DNA of 64,000 bases from Hemileia vastatrix (taxonomy: Eukaryota > Basidiomycota > Pucciniomycetes > Pucciniales > Zaghouaniaceae): the NCBI GenBank assembly GCA_030280995.1, contig JASXTE010000007.1, forward strand, positions 3,580,001-3,644,000. The letters are read 5' to 3'. A program made the translations under genes and the position numbers. The notes below the pieces were generated by a model. The model saw only the letters and a program-made list of their open reading frames with translations, searched no databases and was not told where the DNA came from. Shown here piece by piece: positions 32,401 through 42,290 of this stretch (positions within the stretch are counted from its first letter, which is position 1; each line of letters starts with the position of its first letter).

Positions 32401-34234
32401 TGTTAAACACATGAACTATACATGGGAATAACAAATAAGAGTACACAAATAGTATACATAAGTAAAATTATGATAATTTACAAAAAATGCCATTATAACA
32501 CCTTATATACACGCATATATCCACCTTTTATAGGTCTTATGTACTTAATATTAAGTTGGAATATGTTAGGGTAATCTTAAGAACCTTAAGTATAAGGCTA
32601 CATAATTTTTAAGTACACTTAAAGCTGTTATATTCATTGTTTTATGCAAAAAACAAGAAATGTGCTTTATTTCACTTAAAAGTTGACTATATGCGCTATA
32701 AAATTGAGAATATCAAAATTGCGCTTTGACAGATCAACTGGGCTCAATTAGAACTATTGATTTGGCTATTTAAATGCATAAAAATAACACTTTTCAAATT
32801 TGGTGTTTTTTATGCCAGAAATGGCTTCTGTGTACTGGCCACATACTGCCTGCTTTTTTCCCGTGTGAATAGCTTCATTTTTAGCAAAGTTAGCTTTTTC
32901 ACACTATAATTACCCCACATTCTACGCCCACTGTGGGGAAACACACTAAAATAGGCGACAGGCGCTTATTTAGTGTCCTAGCTTAATTAATAATGCATTG
33001 ACCTTGTTTATATGCACTAATTTCATTAATAACGTCACTCTTGGCACTTTATTTCATCACAACGCTTAAATTCGCCTAATTTTTGTCAAGGATTTACCCG
33101 TGCAAGAGCCTGCCAAGAACTGCATGTAGTTACCCCACATCTCACGCTCTTTTTTAAGTTTTTGGGTGGTTTCTCAGTCAATTTTGGTTATTTTTGAATG
33201 GGAATTTCACGTAGTATAATGTCAGGATTAGCCCCATTATTTCTACAGTCAATCCCCCTTATTATTAAGCTATTATTAACCTTAAAAAGTCTCCTTTAGT
33301 CTTTAATATTATTGTTTTATACGCATATACTCTCTTTTTGTCTTTTTCTTTAATTTTGATGGATTTCCCTTATTATTACAGGATTTTGGCGGTTGTTACT
33401 CTTCTAATTATGTCATGGGTTACTGGGAATGTTGATGGGCATGTCTATTAGTTGTTTAGAGGCGTCATTAACTGTGTATTGGGTGGTACATCAAGGGAAT
33501 CATTGGGGAACTCAGTGTGTATAAAAGGAGGAGGTTTTTGGTTGTATTTCTTCATTCTTTATCATTACAATTCAACCAATATAACCAAACCAATTACAAT
33601 ACATATCAATTAGTACTTTTATAAGACTTTTGAATAGTATCTGAATTTATATAATCTATTTTTCTACCAACTATAAAGATTGTAAGCCATATATAAGAAT
33701 AGTGAGAATTATATTACTGAGACCTTTATATTTGATTATATTTTACAACTTAGTGAATTAAATCTACAGTACTCATATAGGACCATTAAAATCTTCTAGA
33801 CAACTGACTATTCAAGCTAGTTCACGTCCTTGTACTTGACCCTAGCCTGACATTAGTTGTCTCTTTTTATTTTCTTAATCTTCAGGTTTTAATTTGCTGA
33901 TATTTTAATTTGATAAGCGTCCACCGGTTCTCCAATTTCATATTCAGCTTATGAACTACCAGAACCTAATCCAAGCTTCCCTAGAGTTCCAATTCACCTA
34001 GTGTCTGAAAAGCTCTTTGCTAATTTTAATAACCTTATCACTTATTTCGAACAATACCTGCCCTCTGATAGATCAGAATCTTGGATGAGAGAGCAACTGT
34101 TAAGAGACCTTTTTAAAATAGCCAACTGGCTTCAACACTATCATGACCGTGAAATAAGATTTGAATCCCAGGAAATCGATCAAGGTCCTTCTAAATTTTC
34201 TAATTTTGATTCTTCAAAAGATAACAACCCTTGA
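23492..34234 (+). CDS. D1 antisense gene 2: Zn2Cys6-like protein split by element C
   Basis: Exon 1 (23492-24122, 631 nt) begins MKPSDFIASADQSCKYC. Its cluster is C14-x2-C17-x6-C24 then C42-x6-C49 with EKKRK between them. The fourth expected Cys is Ser39, a one-base change from D3. A Ser/Pro-rich linker with a nuclear-localisation-like SSKRPR follows. The donor GTTAGT (24123) and acceptor at 33917 (GATAAG) bound an intron of 66 nt before element C landed in it. Exon 2 (33918-34234) restores the frame exactly, giving 315 codons. It encodes a helical domain (FANFNNLITYFEQYL, SWMREQLLRDLF) resembling exon 2 of D3 gene 2. The protein is intact in principle if the now ~9.8-kb intron is still spliced. 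A role as element regulator is inferred from the cluster only. Confidence 0.6.
24124..24128. repeat. Target-site duplication of element C (left)
   Basis: TTAGT, repeated at 33853-33857. It overlaps the 5' splice donor GTTAGT of D1 gene 2, so the donor survives the insertion. Confidence 0.9.
24129..25629 (+). repeat. 5' LTR of element C
   Basis: Direct copy of 32353-33852, about 99% identical by eye. It contains a TATA box at 25296-25302, so transcripts should start about 30 bp later, near 25330, and read into the leader. Confidence 0.95.
25296..25302 (+). promoter_or_regulatory. TATA box of element C
   Basis: TATAAAA preceded by CAGTGTG and followed by the purine stretch GGAGGAGG, about 330 bp before the LTR end. 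The copy in the 3' LTR is at 33520-33526. Confidence 0.65.
25630..25645 (+). other. Primer-binding site of element C
   Basis: ATTGGGGACCTTTCC immediately follows the LTR end TGACA and differs from element B by one base. The tRNA is not identified. Confidence 0.65.
25646..26297 (+). other. 5' leader of element C with tandem stem-loops
   Basis: No coding potential before ATG 26298. An ~82-bp unit is duplicated in tandem (about 25812-25891 and 25892-25977). Each unit has a CCACTAAT/ATTAGTGG hairpin (25818-25849; CCACTAA/TTAGTGG at 25900-25931) followed by the small hairpin GTCTGTCAATAGAC. Confidence 0.7.
26298..26835 (+). CDS. Spliced accessory protein of element C, overlapping gag in the +1 frame
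   Basis: Exon 1 is 26298-26318 (MCDNNDI), then a 58-nt intron 26319-26376 (GTAAGT to TTACAG). Exon 2 begins at 26377 in the +1 frame with DIQMEGQDS. It contains a heptad-like stretch (LQEQVHSLSTLLNTL, VDQINNLEKRA), VSKWKWDW and a basic PYRGKARRGRG tail, ending RPW. Without further splicing TAA 26833-26835 ends the protein. With the second 58-nt intron (26832-26889) the junction also gives TGG-TAA. Length is about 159 aa. Shared with element B are the frame offset, both intron lengths, the residues after the first junction, the VSKWxWDW motif, the basic tail and the final PW. The same DNA in the gag frame is poorly conserved, which argues that this layer is under selection. Function unknown. 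Confidence 0.65.
26319..26376 (+). other. Predicted 58-nt alternative intron 1 of element C
   Basis: GTAAGT donor, TTACAG acceptor and a branch-like TAACTTA. It has the same length and place as 10410-10467 in element B. When retained it is coding in gag-pol. Confidence 0.65.
26832..26889 (+). other. Predicted 58-nt alternative intron 2 of element C
   Basis: GTAAGT donor, TTATAG acceptor and a branch-like TCAACCT. It starts inside the last codons of the accessory frame, as in element B (9870-9927). Confidence 0.45.
32337..32352 (+). other. Purine-rich tract of element C
   Basis: TTTGGGTGGGCGAG lies directly before the 3' LTR. It is G-rich with interruptions, so it is a weaker polypurine tract than in B. 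Confidence 0.5.
32353..33852 (+). repeat. 3' LTR of element C
   Basis: 1500-bp copy of 24129-25629 with scattered substitutions and one base fewer in a G run near 33540. It is followed by the TTAGT duplication at 33853-33857. Confidence 0.95.
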
Positions 34235-35358
34235 TGGTGTTCTTCCTGGTATGTAGCTTTCTTGAATAATGTTTGAAAAATAAAAAATATAAACATCTAA
34301 ACTACCTAAAACTAAAATACCTTTTATTATTTTTTTTTATTTTATTTATTTATTTATTTTTTCATTTTTCTTTTTTATTTATTTATTTATTTTTTTTATT
34401 ATTTTTTTTTATTATTTATTATTATTATTATTATTTTATTTTTTTTATTATTTTTTTATTTTATTTAGAAAAGATAGTTTTGAAATAAAAGTTAAAATTT
34501 AATTTTAAAAAAAGATAAACGAATGTGAAAAGAAAGATAAAAAAAGTAATAAAAAATTTTTTTTTTTTTTTTTAAAAATAAAATTTTAAAAGATGCCCCC
34601 CGGCCATTTGATGAGCCATACCCTTGAAATCATACCCACATCCAAGTGCAACTTGCTGTGGTTACACAATTTTGAGAAATTGAAAAGAAAAGAAAATAAA
34701 TGAAAGTTTTTAGAAGATGATTTTTATAATGATGATCACTGGGTGGGCTCCCTCCAATTTATAAAAATGATTAGAGACCACCAGTGAGCATCACCTTTAC
34801 AATAATTCATAATATATATTAAAGAAAAGGAATCACAGTCCAACATAAAAAAAATCAAAAACAAAATAAAATAAAAGAATCTTGAATCTGGCGTTGAGAG
34901 CGGTGTCTCTTGATTCGTTCCAGTTTAAAGTCTTAGTGGACTTCCTATAATTAAAAGACAAAGCCAGGATTCAACTAGAAACAGGGAAAATTTTGGAAAC
35001 GAACATTATGGGGTAATTGTGTATAGAGCAGACAGCCCATCAATTACCCCCACACTTGCCAATATTAAATTAAGAAGGTTCCCCTGTGAACACTTCTTCC
35101 AATAAATTTTTAAAATTTTCCAACACTATATTCACCCATATTTTAAGAATTTTAAATTTTGAAAATTTTCAAAGAAGGTTTTCTCGCATTTCGTTATGTT
35201 TCATCACAGTTTTGTCGCCCATATGCAGTGTAACGATAGTAAAGTATTTTTTGATAGAAATAAGAAGATAGTTTATCCTCGTTGCGGAGGAATCCATAAA
35301 ATTTCGTAGATATCATAGTTTATCCTCATTGCGGAGGTATAATAAAATTTGATAATTG
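34235..35358. repeat. D1 spacer between gene 2 and pol
   Basis: No gene. A T/A-rich simple-sequence tract spans 34318-34470; the open frame across it is low-complexity. Conserved modules follow: CCCACATCCAAGTGCA near 34634, the GATCACTGG inverted repeat 34734-34789 enclosing CTCCCTCCAAT, a CAGTTTAAAGTC box near 34920, and GGGGTAATTG/CAATTACCCC near 35009-35049. Three tandem TAGTTTATCCTC boxes with GCGGAGG lie at 35269-35291, 35317-35337 and 35362-35383. Confidence 0.7.
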
Positions 35359-38300
35359 TCATAGTTTATCCTCATTGCGGAGGAAGACTTCGGCACTCCT
35401 GGTGCCTCTAGGATAGAACCGTTTCACTTGATCAGCCGCTACCCTCTTCTTCAATACTACTCCATCCAACTCTTCTAGCACATATGAACCGCCGGAAACT
35501 TGCTCCTTGATTTTATACGGTCCATTCCACCTATCTGCAAACATCTTTCCCCACTGACTTTCCAAAATCCTATTATACACCAAGACCATATCTCCTGGAT
35601 TCAAAGGTTTCCTTAATCGATGTTCCAACCGCTCATCCCAATATCTAACTGATTGGTTTCTGATCTTCATCATCTGCGAATATGCCTTTTCTAAATATTC
35701 TTCTTTCTTTTCTAGCTGCATCATTCTTGAACACAATAATTCATCAGTAGTTTTGACAGTGTCCCATTCAACTCCAAGATATGATTCAGCTTCTAAATCA
35801 ACCGGTAAAACTGCTTTCTGTCCAAAAACAAGTTCATAAGGTGAAAATCCGGTCGTCCTTTTGGCAGTGATTCGATCAGCAAATAAAACTAAAGGTAAGT
35901 AGTGCCTCCACTTTTCGGCACTTGCCCCACACATTTTAACTAAAGCATCCTTAATAACTTGATGCCCTCTTTCAACCATGCCTTCAGCTTCAGGATAATA
36001 TGGGGTTGCTACCCTAACCTTTGATCCAACTTTCAATACGGCCTCTTTAAACTCTGTCCCAAATTCAGGACCTCCATCTACCGTTACCAACTTCATCACC
36101 CCATACCTATATACCCAATTATTCAAAAAAAATTCTGCCACATTTTTGGCAGTTAAATTAATAAGAGGGGCTGCCTCTACCCAACCAGATAAATCATCTC
36201 TGGCCACAATTAAATATTTATACCATCCCTCTTTTATATGAAGGGCATCTAAACTAACTCTCCCAAAGAGCGTATATTCACCGGTCGCGCGTCCAGGTTC
36301 TTTTGGCCTTAAATAACTTCGTCTTTGAAATTCTTAGCATGACTGAACCCACTGTTTAACAGCCATCTTCATGCCATGCCACCATAATCGATCAGAAATT
36401 CTTCTATATGTTTCTCCAACGCCTCTATGCCCGAGATCTTCATGCAGTGATTTCAAAACTAATTCTTGCCCCTTCTGTTGAGTTATAACTACTTGAGGAT
36501 TTGGATACCTCCTCCTCATTAAACGTCGACCAGATAGGTAAAACATAGATAACTTCCTCTTGATAGCCACCCATTTATTGTCTTCACAATCTTCTGGCCT
36601 CTCTAAAGTCAACAAATATTTGACTAACAAAAAATAAAAACCAGTTTGACCCCAGACTTCATCTTGAAAATCAATTAATATAACATCAATAGGGACTTAT
36701 CTATCACCAATATCACCTGCACATGAATGAGCCAATAATCGTTGACCCCTAAATAAATCTTTAATCGAGCTATGTCGACGTTTTTCTTCTGAACCTTTGG
36801 ATCCTTCATAAACCGTATTTGAAAATACCTCTTTCTCTTTATCCACCCTTTTATTTAAATTCTCTAATTCTCCAACATATACACCATTCCTTAATTTACT
36901 ACTATCCCACACTACCAATCCATCTTCCTCTACATACACCACATCTTCTTCTACCTCCTTTCTACTGAATTTATCTACACCTTTTCCAACTCCTTTATTA
37001 ACATATAAACTATTTTCCAGTTTCTCCTCTTGGTGGAGGTCATCATCACCATAATCTAAACACAATAATCCTGCCAGTTTAACCTCATGGGGGAGGTATG
37101 GAAAGTCTTCAGCTCCTTTAGTGCTGGCTTTGATAATAGGTATATCTTCATCGAACTCCTCTGAGTCTGAATCTTCTTCAGTGGGTGGTCTCCTTGATAA
37201 ACCATCTGGCATAGTAAAAGTCTTGCCAGGCTTATGAACTAAATCAAATGAAAAATGTTGAATAAAAGCTACCCATCTCGTCATGGGTGCGTTTGGTAAA
37301 CTTGGGGAATTAATCATCTGGATTAAAGATTTCGCATCCACTTGCAACTCAAAATGTTGCCCCCACAAAATATGCTGAAGTTTCTTCAGTATTTTTGCCA
37401 CACCACATAATTCCAATTTTGGTTGAGAATATCTCGATTCGACCTCAGTAAATACTATAGATTCATACCTAACTGGCCTGATGTAACCAGCTTTATCCAT
37501 CTGAGACAAAATCGCCCCAGCTGCAATCTGACTTGAATCAACTTCTAAATAAATTCTACCCGCATCTTTTCCATAATCCAACATGTGCAGGACTAAATCC
37601 TTCCCCACAATTTCCTTCAACTTCACAAACGCCTTCTCACACTCTTCATCCCACTCCCAGTCTGCATCCTTTCTTGTTAACAGTCTCAATGGAGCTGCCA
37701 ATGAAGAAAAGTCCTTGATAAACATTCTAACATATACGCAAATGCCTAAAAACCCTCTGACTTTGGTCGTATTCTTGGGTCTTGGCCAGGACTGAATTTT
37801 GTTAACTTTCTTCTTGGACATAATCCTACCCTCTCTACATACCACATGGCCTAATATTTCTAAGGCTGGCACACAACATGAAAATTTTGAACCTGAAATA
37901 GTTAAACCAGCCTCTTCAATTCAAAACAAGATTCTTTCTAATGTAATTGCAAACTCCCAAATGAATTTGTGTATCCCGGGATTCTCTTCCAACACCTGGT
38001 TATCATAGTCGGTTGTTGGTCCCTTAATTCCTCCATCATCTATAAAGATTCCAGCATATTGTGGAATTTCGTCTTGAAGGATCCAAGCCATCTGAGCTTG
38101 ATAAACTGCAACTGAATTTGTTGCTCCTTGAGGTAATCTTGTTAACTGTAAACGTCCTAGTGGCGTATTGAATGTAGTGAGAGGTCTTGAATCCGGATGT
38201 AACTCTCTCTCATCATATCCACCCATAATATCTCCCAAACCATAACACACTCTCCCTGAAAATGCTTCAACAAACTCCTCAGCACTAGGCGGTATCCCAG

Positions 38301-39516
38301 CATCCTTTAATGTAACCCTATTTAATTCCCTAAGATCATGAACAACTCTAAGCTTGCCATTCGGTTTCTTGATACAAAATACCGGACTAGAATAACTTGA
38401 CGTTGATTGCTCATACAGTCCAGTGCGTATCCGTTCTCTGACAACTTCAATATAGGCTTCTTTTAATGCAGCCGGAATAGGAATCGGTTTCTGCTGCCAC
38501 GGTTCATGACATACCACAGGAATCTTGTAAGGCTCCCCATAGGAATGCTTCAACACACCCCTCTCCTCTTCTACAAAAGCAATGGCCTTCTCTCACTTGA
38601 CCATTACATCCAACAACAACTTCTTCTCTTCTCCAGACAAACAACCATCAGGTCCTAAATTAACAACACCCAGTCTCTCAAAAGTGATTCTTGACGTCTC
38701 AGAAAATTCAGGCGGATTCTTTACCAAGGGACTATCATAAGGATCTCTTGATAACCTTGGTCTTCTCAAGGGTGTATTTAATTCAGCAGGTAGCGGTTCA
38801 TTAATAGGTCGAACTTTATTTGCTACTTTCTTATATTTGGCTGCGTCCACATCTAAATAAACTTGAGGTAAAACATTTACTTTTGTATTGCCATTAAAAA
38901 TTTCATAAAATGAATCTTCTTCATCGTCAGAATCGGAATAAGAAAAATTAGAAAAATATTTTATTTCATTTTTAAATTTTACCCTTTTTTCTTTTCCCTC
39001 GTCTAATTTATAAACAGATTTTCCAACACCTTTGCTTCCCTTATCCAACAGTAAATCACCCGTAAAGAATGTTGGCAGTTTAACCTCTTGCTGGAGAACC
39101 GAAATTGAATTTTCACAAAAATTATTTTTTTGTGTTTTAATTATACTGAGATTTTTTATTGGATTTTGATGTGATTTTTGCAGTTTACCCTCTTGCTGGA
39201 GGTCCATAATAGAAGGATATAATTGCAGTTTAACCTCTTGCTGGAGTTCATAAAACATACCTTTCCAATTTTTATCCAACCTAATTTGGCCCATTTTGCC
39301 ATTTTCACCATTTTTAAATTTATTATAAAAGCAGGTTAAATCCAATAAACATATAGAAAAGTCCATAATGTATTTGCACTCCAAGGTAATATTAACAGAA
39401 AATAATTGAGAATCCACTTGAATTATCTCCAAGTGAGCTGACCTATTGCAATCCGGGATCTCATCCTGAGGAGAGATTACAACATTAGATTTTTCAGCCC
39501 CTGCTACCCCAAAAAA
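35359..39516 (-). pseudogene. D1 pol: reverse transcriptase, RNase H, integrase
   Basis: One frame from the -1 frameshift site at 39516-39510 to 35359. A variable acidic linker with repeated LQQEVKL peptides comes first (39250-39070). RT follows (LRVVHDLRELNRV, LGDIMGGYDE, FIDD near 38040), then RNase H (YLEVDSS), the integrase finger (HEDLGHRG and CxxC near 36340), and the core with LVTVDGGPEF and PEAEGMVERG, which gives D-x34-E. The C-terminus has a GPY module (RWNGPYKI) and no chromodomain. In-frame stops lie at ~38590 (TGA), ~37918 (TGA), ~36694 (TAA) and ~36331 (TAA). The FIDD type of RT is common in basidiomycete gypsy elements, from memory. Confidence 0.9.
39504..39516 (-). other. -1 ribosomal frameshift site, D1
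   Basis: On the minus strand the heptamer T-TTT-TTG (39516-39510) is read in the gag-PR frame and followed by GGG TAG. The pol frame is open in -1 across it and continues as FFGVAGAEKS. D2 has T-TTT-TTA at the homologous position. Confidence 0.65.
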
Positions 39517-42113
39517 TGAGGGCATTCATCCCTTTCCAACAAACATAATTCACCAGAAGCCGTCCGTTTAATATGCCACTTCTTGGTGCAAACACAACAC
39601 TGGCACAGAGTAGTAATCCCTGGCCGTGTTTCCCAACCTTCATCTCCAGGAGGCGCTAACCGCATATGTAACCTCCGCATATCTTCACCAGTGATCTCCA
39701 AACTAATCCCCATGCCAGCTTGATACCCTATCCTGGCCTCAAAATCCATCAAAAAAGGTCCATCCAGAACAGTTTTTACTGCTCCTCTGGCCGCATAAGA
39801 AGGAACTTTACCAACAGATCCACCAATGCCTAACCTGACATGCTCAGCTGTGCCCATCAGCTCTGTTGCATGCCCTCGAATACCTCTGAGGTTTCCCCCA
39901 GTCCCACTTTTAATTGGCAAGCCTATACTCCTCGCTTGCTCCAATGAAATTAAATTAATTTGAGACCCTGAATCAACCAAGGCCTTTACTTCTTTACCGT
40001 TAAGAGTTACCACCAGGTAACCCAGGGGAGCGGAAAAATGCGTATCTACATCTTCCCCAAACTTTTCAGCATTTTCACAAATATATTCCATCTCTCCAGT
40101 GGAAACCCGAAGCCTCGTCAAATGCTTCTTTTGCTTTTCAGCAAGTGCCGGACTAATTGTAAATAACTCCCCCAAAGATAAGGGAATCTGCAGTTGATTC
40201 ACCCTATTCAAAACTGCGTCCATCGCATTAGCTTGACCAGAAACTACTGGCCGCTCATACTGGACCTTTGATTTAACAACCTTGGCCCTGGGTACCTCTT
40301 GAGGTCCAACCGAGCCATCTTCACCCCCCATAATAACATCTTCACTTTCTATAACCCTAACTCCATCACCAGCTTCTTGCACTAATCCTGATCCATCGCT
40401 AGTCCTTCTTACACCCTCCATTGGGATGGGACCGCTAAAACTTGGTCTGGGTAGAGACGCCAATGGCACGTCCTCCTCAGAATCCGAATCATCCTCTGGC
40501 ATAGGCTCACAATTTAAATCAAACTTTCCATAACTAGGGGGCCCCATATCAGCAATCCCCTTCTGAATTTTATATAATTTGTCCTTAGAGTAAGGGTTCA
40601 ATTTGTTGGTGGCAGTTTGAGCACTAGAATTCTTGTCCTTACAGTAAGGGTTCACTTTGTTATTGGACTTGCCAGGATTATCCCTCAATTGGCGCTGAAT
40701 GCTACTCTTTGCCTTAGTAGCAGCTGCTCTTCTAGCAGCATTAACATCGTATTCGCCAGCCATACAGCTACCCTCCACCTGGGCAACTGTCGCCAGCTCT
40801 AAACCACCAAAAGAAGTAGAAAATGTGGCTTTACTGACCTCTTTCTCTTTACCTTTGTCAGCTTTTCCACCATTACCATTACCATTTTTGCCACCCTTGG
40901 CACTAACATCTTCATCCGTCACCTCTTCAAATCTGGCTCTCCTTTCAGCTGTTAAACTTCTTCTGACCAAATCAGAAGGAGACTGTCCATCACTGGGCTT
41001 GATGAACGAACCATCAGGATATTTATAAACTTTACCATCAAATAAAACTTGCCCAGCATCCATATCCTTATCAAGAGCAAAACAAACTGTTGCTCTGTGC
41101 CCCCTCCTATTACAATAGGAGCACACCTTTGGCTCATCGTAGCCACCTCTATATCCATTACCACCATTCCCACCATTTCTCCCATTGCCTGGGAAGCAGT
41201 TACCGTTATTATTGCCATTATAATTTTGACGTTCATAACCTCTGGACTGATAAGAAGTTGACGTCGACAAAGAAGCGATTGGGGCCTTATTGGCCTTCTG
41301 AGTCTCTTGAACAAATATTTTTAATTGTTTCGTTAAATTGGCCAAGTGATCGACCATCTTATTATCTACACTGCCCTCAACTTTAGCAGCCGGTAATCCC
41401 ATTTGTGCCTTCTTGGCCTCCTGGGCTTTGACCATAATATCCTTGTTTTCGGCCAAAACTTCGCTAACCTTGCTAACATATTGAGTGCATGACTCTTGAT
41501 ATTTGTCCAACGCCAATAACTTTAGATGGGCTTGAATGTTGTCCTTGATAACCTCCAGAGCTGGCAGTTTCTGCTCACCATTAGGCAGTTCCTTCATCAA
41601 ATCTTTTCTTGAAAGATCCTTCAAGATGTCCATACGAATATCCCTGCTGCATGCTGTCCAAAAAAAATCTTTTGCTTGATTCTCATGCACTAACTCATCC
41701 ACCAATATGAGATATTCCACCACTTCATCAAACTGAACACAGAGCTTTTTGAAGTCAGCCATAGAAGAAACTCCACCTTTTGCTTGCCAATCTCCAACAA
41801 TTTTATTGAGGTCCATCATAGTAAACCTAACACCCCATCTATCAACCATAGCTTTAGAAAGCTAAACCCAATCCTTGTCCTTGAATGCCTGCATAGCAAT
41901 AACCTCTTTTTCCACCTCCCTATCAGCAATAAAAAACCTAACTTGCTTCACCATATCCACATGAGAAGCACCATCAACAGCAGCAGCAGCTTCATACCTG
42001 CTAATGAACCATTTAACCTCCTCCCCATCAAACTTTGGGCCATCCCAAGAAACAATCCTAACAGAGGGAGTAAGAGTTTGAGGAGATCCAGAAGCAATAG
42101 CAGAAGAAGACAT
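39504..42113 (-). pseudogene. D1 gag-protease, one nonsense codon
   Basis: Starts MSSSAIASGSPQ at 42113. A TAG at 41862-41864 follows codon 83, and the same frame then continues to 39504. It holds a capsid-like region (VEYLILVDELVHENQAKDFF), a zinc knuckle C-x2-C-x4-H-x4-C (CSYCNRRGHRATVC, near 41095-41135), an acidic linker and a protease motif LVDSGSQINLIS near 39975. It terminates at TAG 39504-39506 right after the slippery site. D2 has no stop at the TAG position, so I read it as a mutation rather than recoding. Confidence 0.88.
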
Positions 42114-42265
42114 CCCAATAAGTAATTAAAAGCGTTAACAATCGATAAAATAACAAGCCTCTTGCAGGCCAATAACAAAAATCCAATTAAAGTTCCAGAA
42201 AATAAGCCTCTTGCAGGCTAAGAATGTTCTTGATCCAAGTAAGTCTTTAAAGAAAGCTAGAGAAA
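42114..42265 (-). other. D1 leader with paired stem-loops
   Basis: Between gag and the primer site, AAGCCTCTTGCAGGC occurs twice (about 42157-42171 and 42205-42219). Each forms a GCCT/AGGC stem with loop CTTGC. No coding sequence. Confidence 0.6.
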
Positions 42266-42287
42266 TCGAACCCCACGTTGGGCACCA
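42266..42287 (-). other. Primer-binding site of D1, tRNA-Lys type
   Basis: The minus strand reads TGGTGCCCAACGTGGGG then TTCGA. The 3' end of eukaryotic tRNA-Lys(CUU) is complementary to TGGCGCCCAACGTGGGG, so there is one mismatch (C to T). The match extends into the T loop. Confidence 0.8.
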
Positions 42288-42290
42288 ACT

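Larger units (their letters stand above)
24129..33852 (+). mobile_element. Element C: Ty3/gypsy chromovirus related to B
   Basis: 9724 bp, plus strand. LTRs of 1501 bp (24129-25629) and 1500 bp (32353-33852), termini TGTCAG and CTGACA, flanked by TTAGT. It has a leader with tandem stem-loops, a gag-pol with one nonsense codon and one frameshift, a terminal chromodomain and a purine-rich tract. The protein is clearly homologous to element B over its whole length, but the LTRs are not similar apart from termini and primer site. Confidence 0.95.

Noticed and set aside
34273..34488. Phe/Tyr-rich open frame resembling a membrane protein
   Set aside because: It covers a T/A simple-sequence tract found at the same position in other D spacers and has no real composition of a protein gene.
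41862..41864. TAG after codon 83 of D1 gag as programmed readthrough
   Set aside because: D2 has no stop at this position and D1 carries four further stops in pol, so a simple nonsense mutation is more likely.
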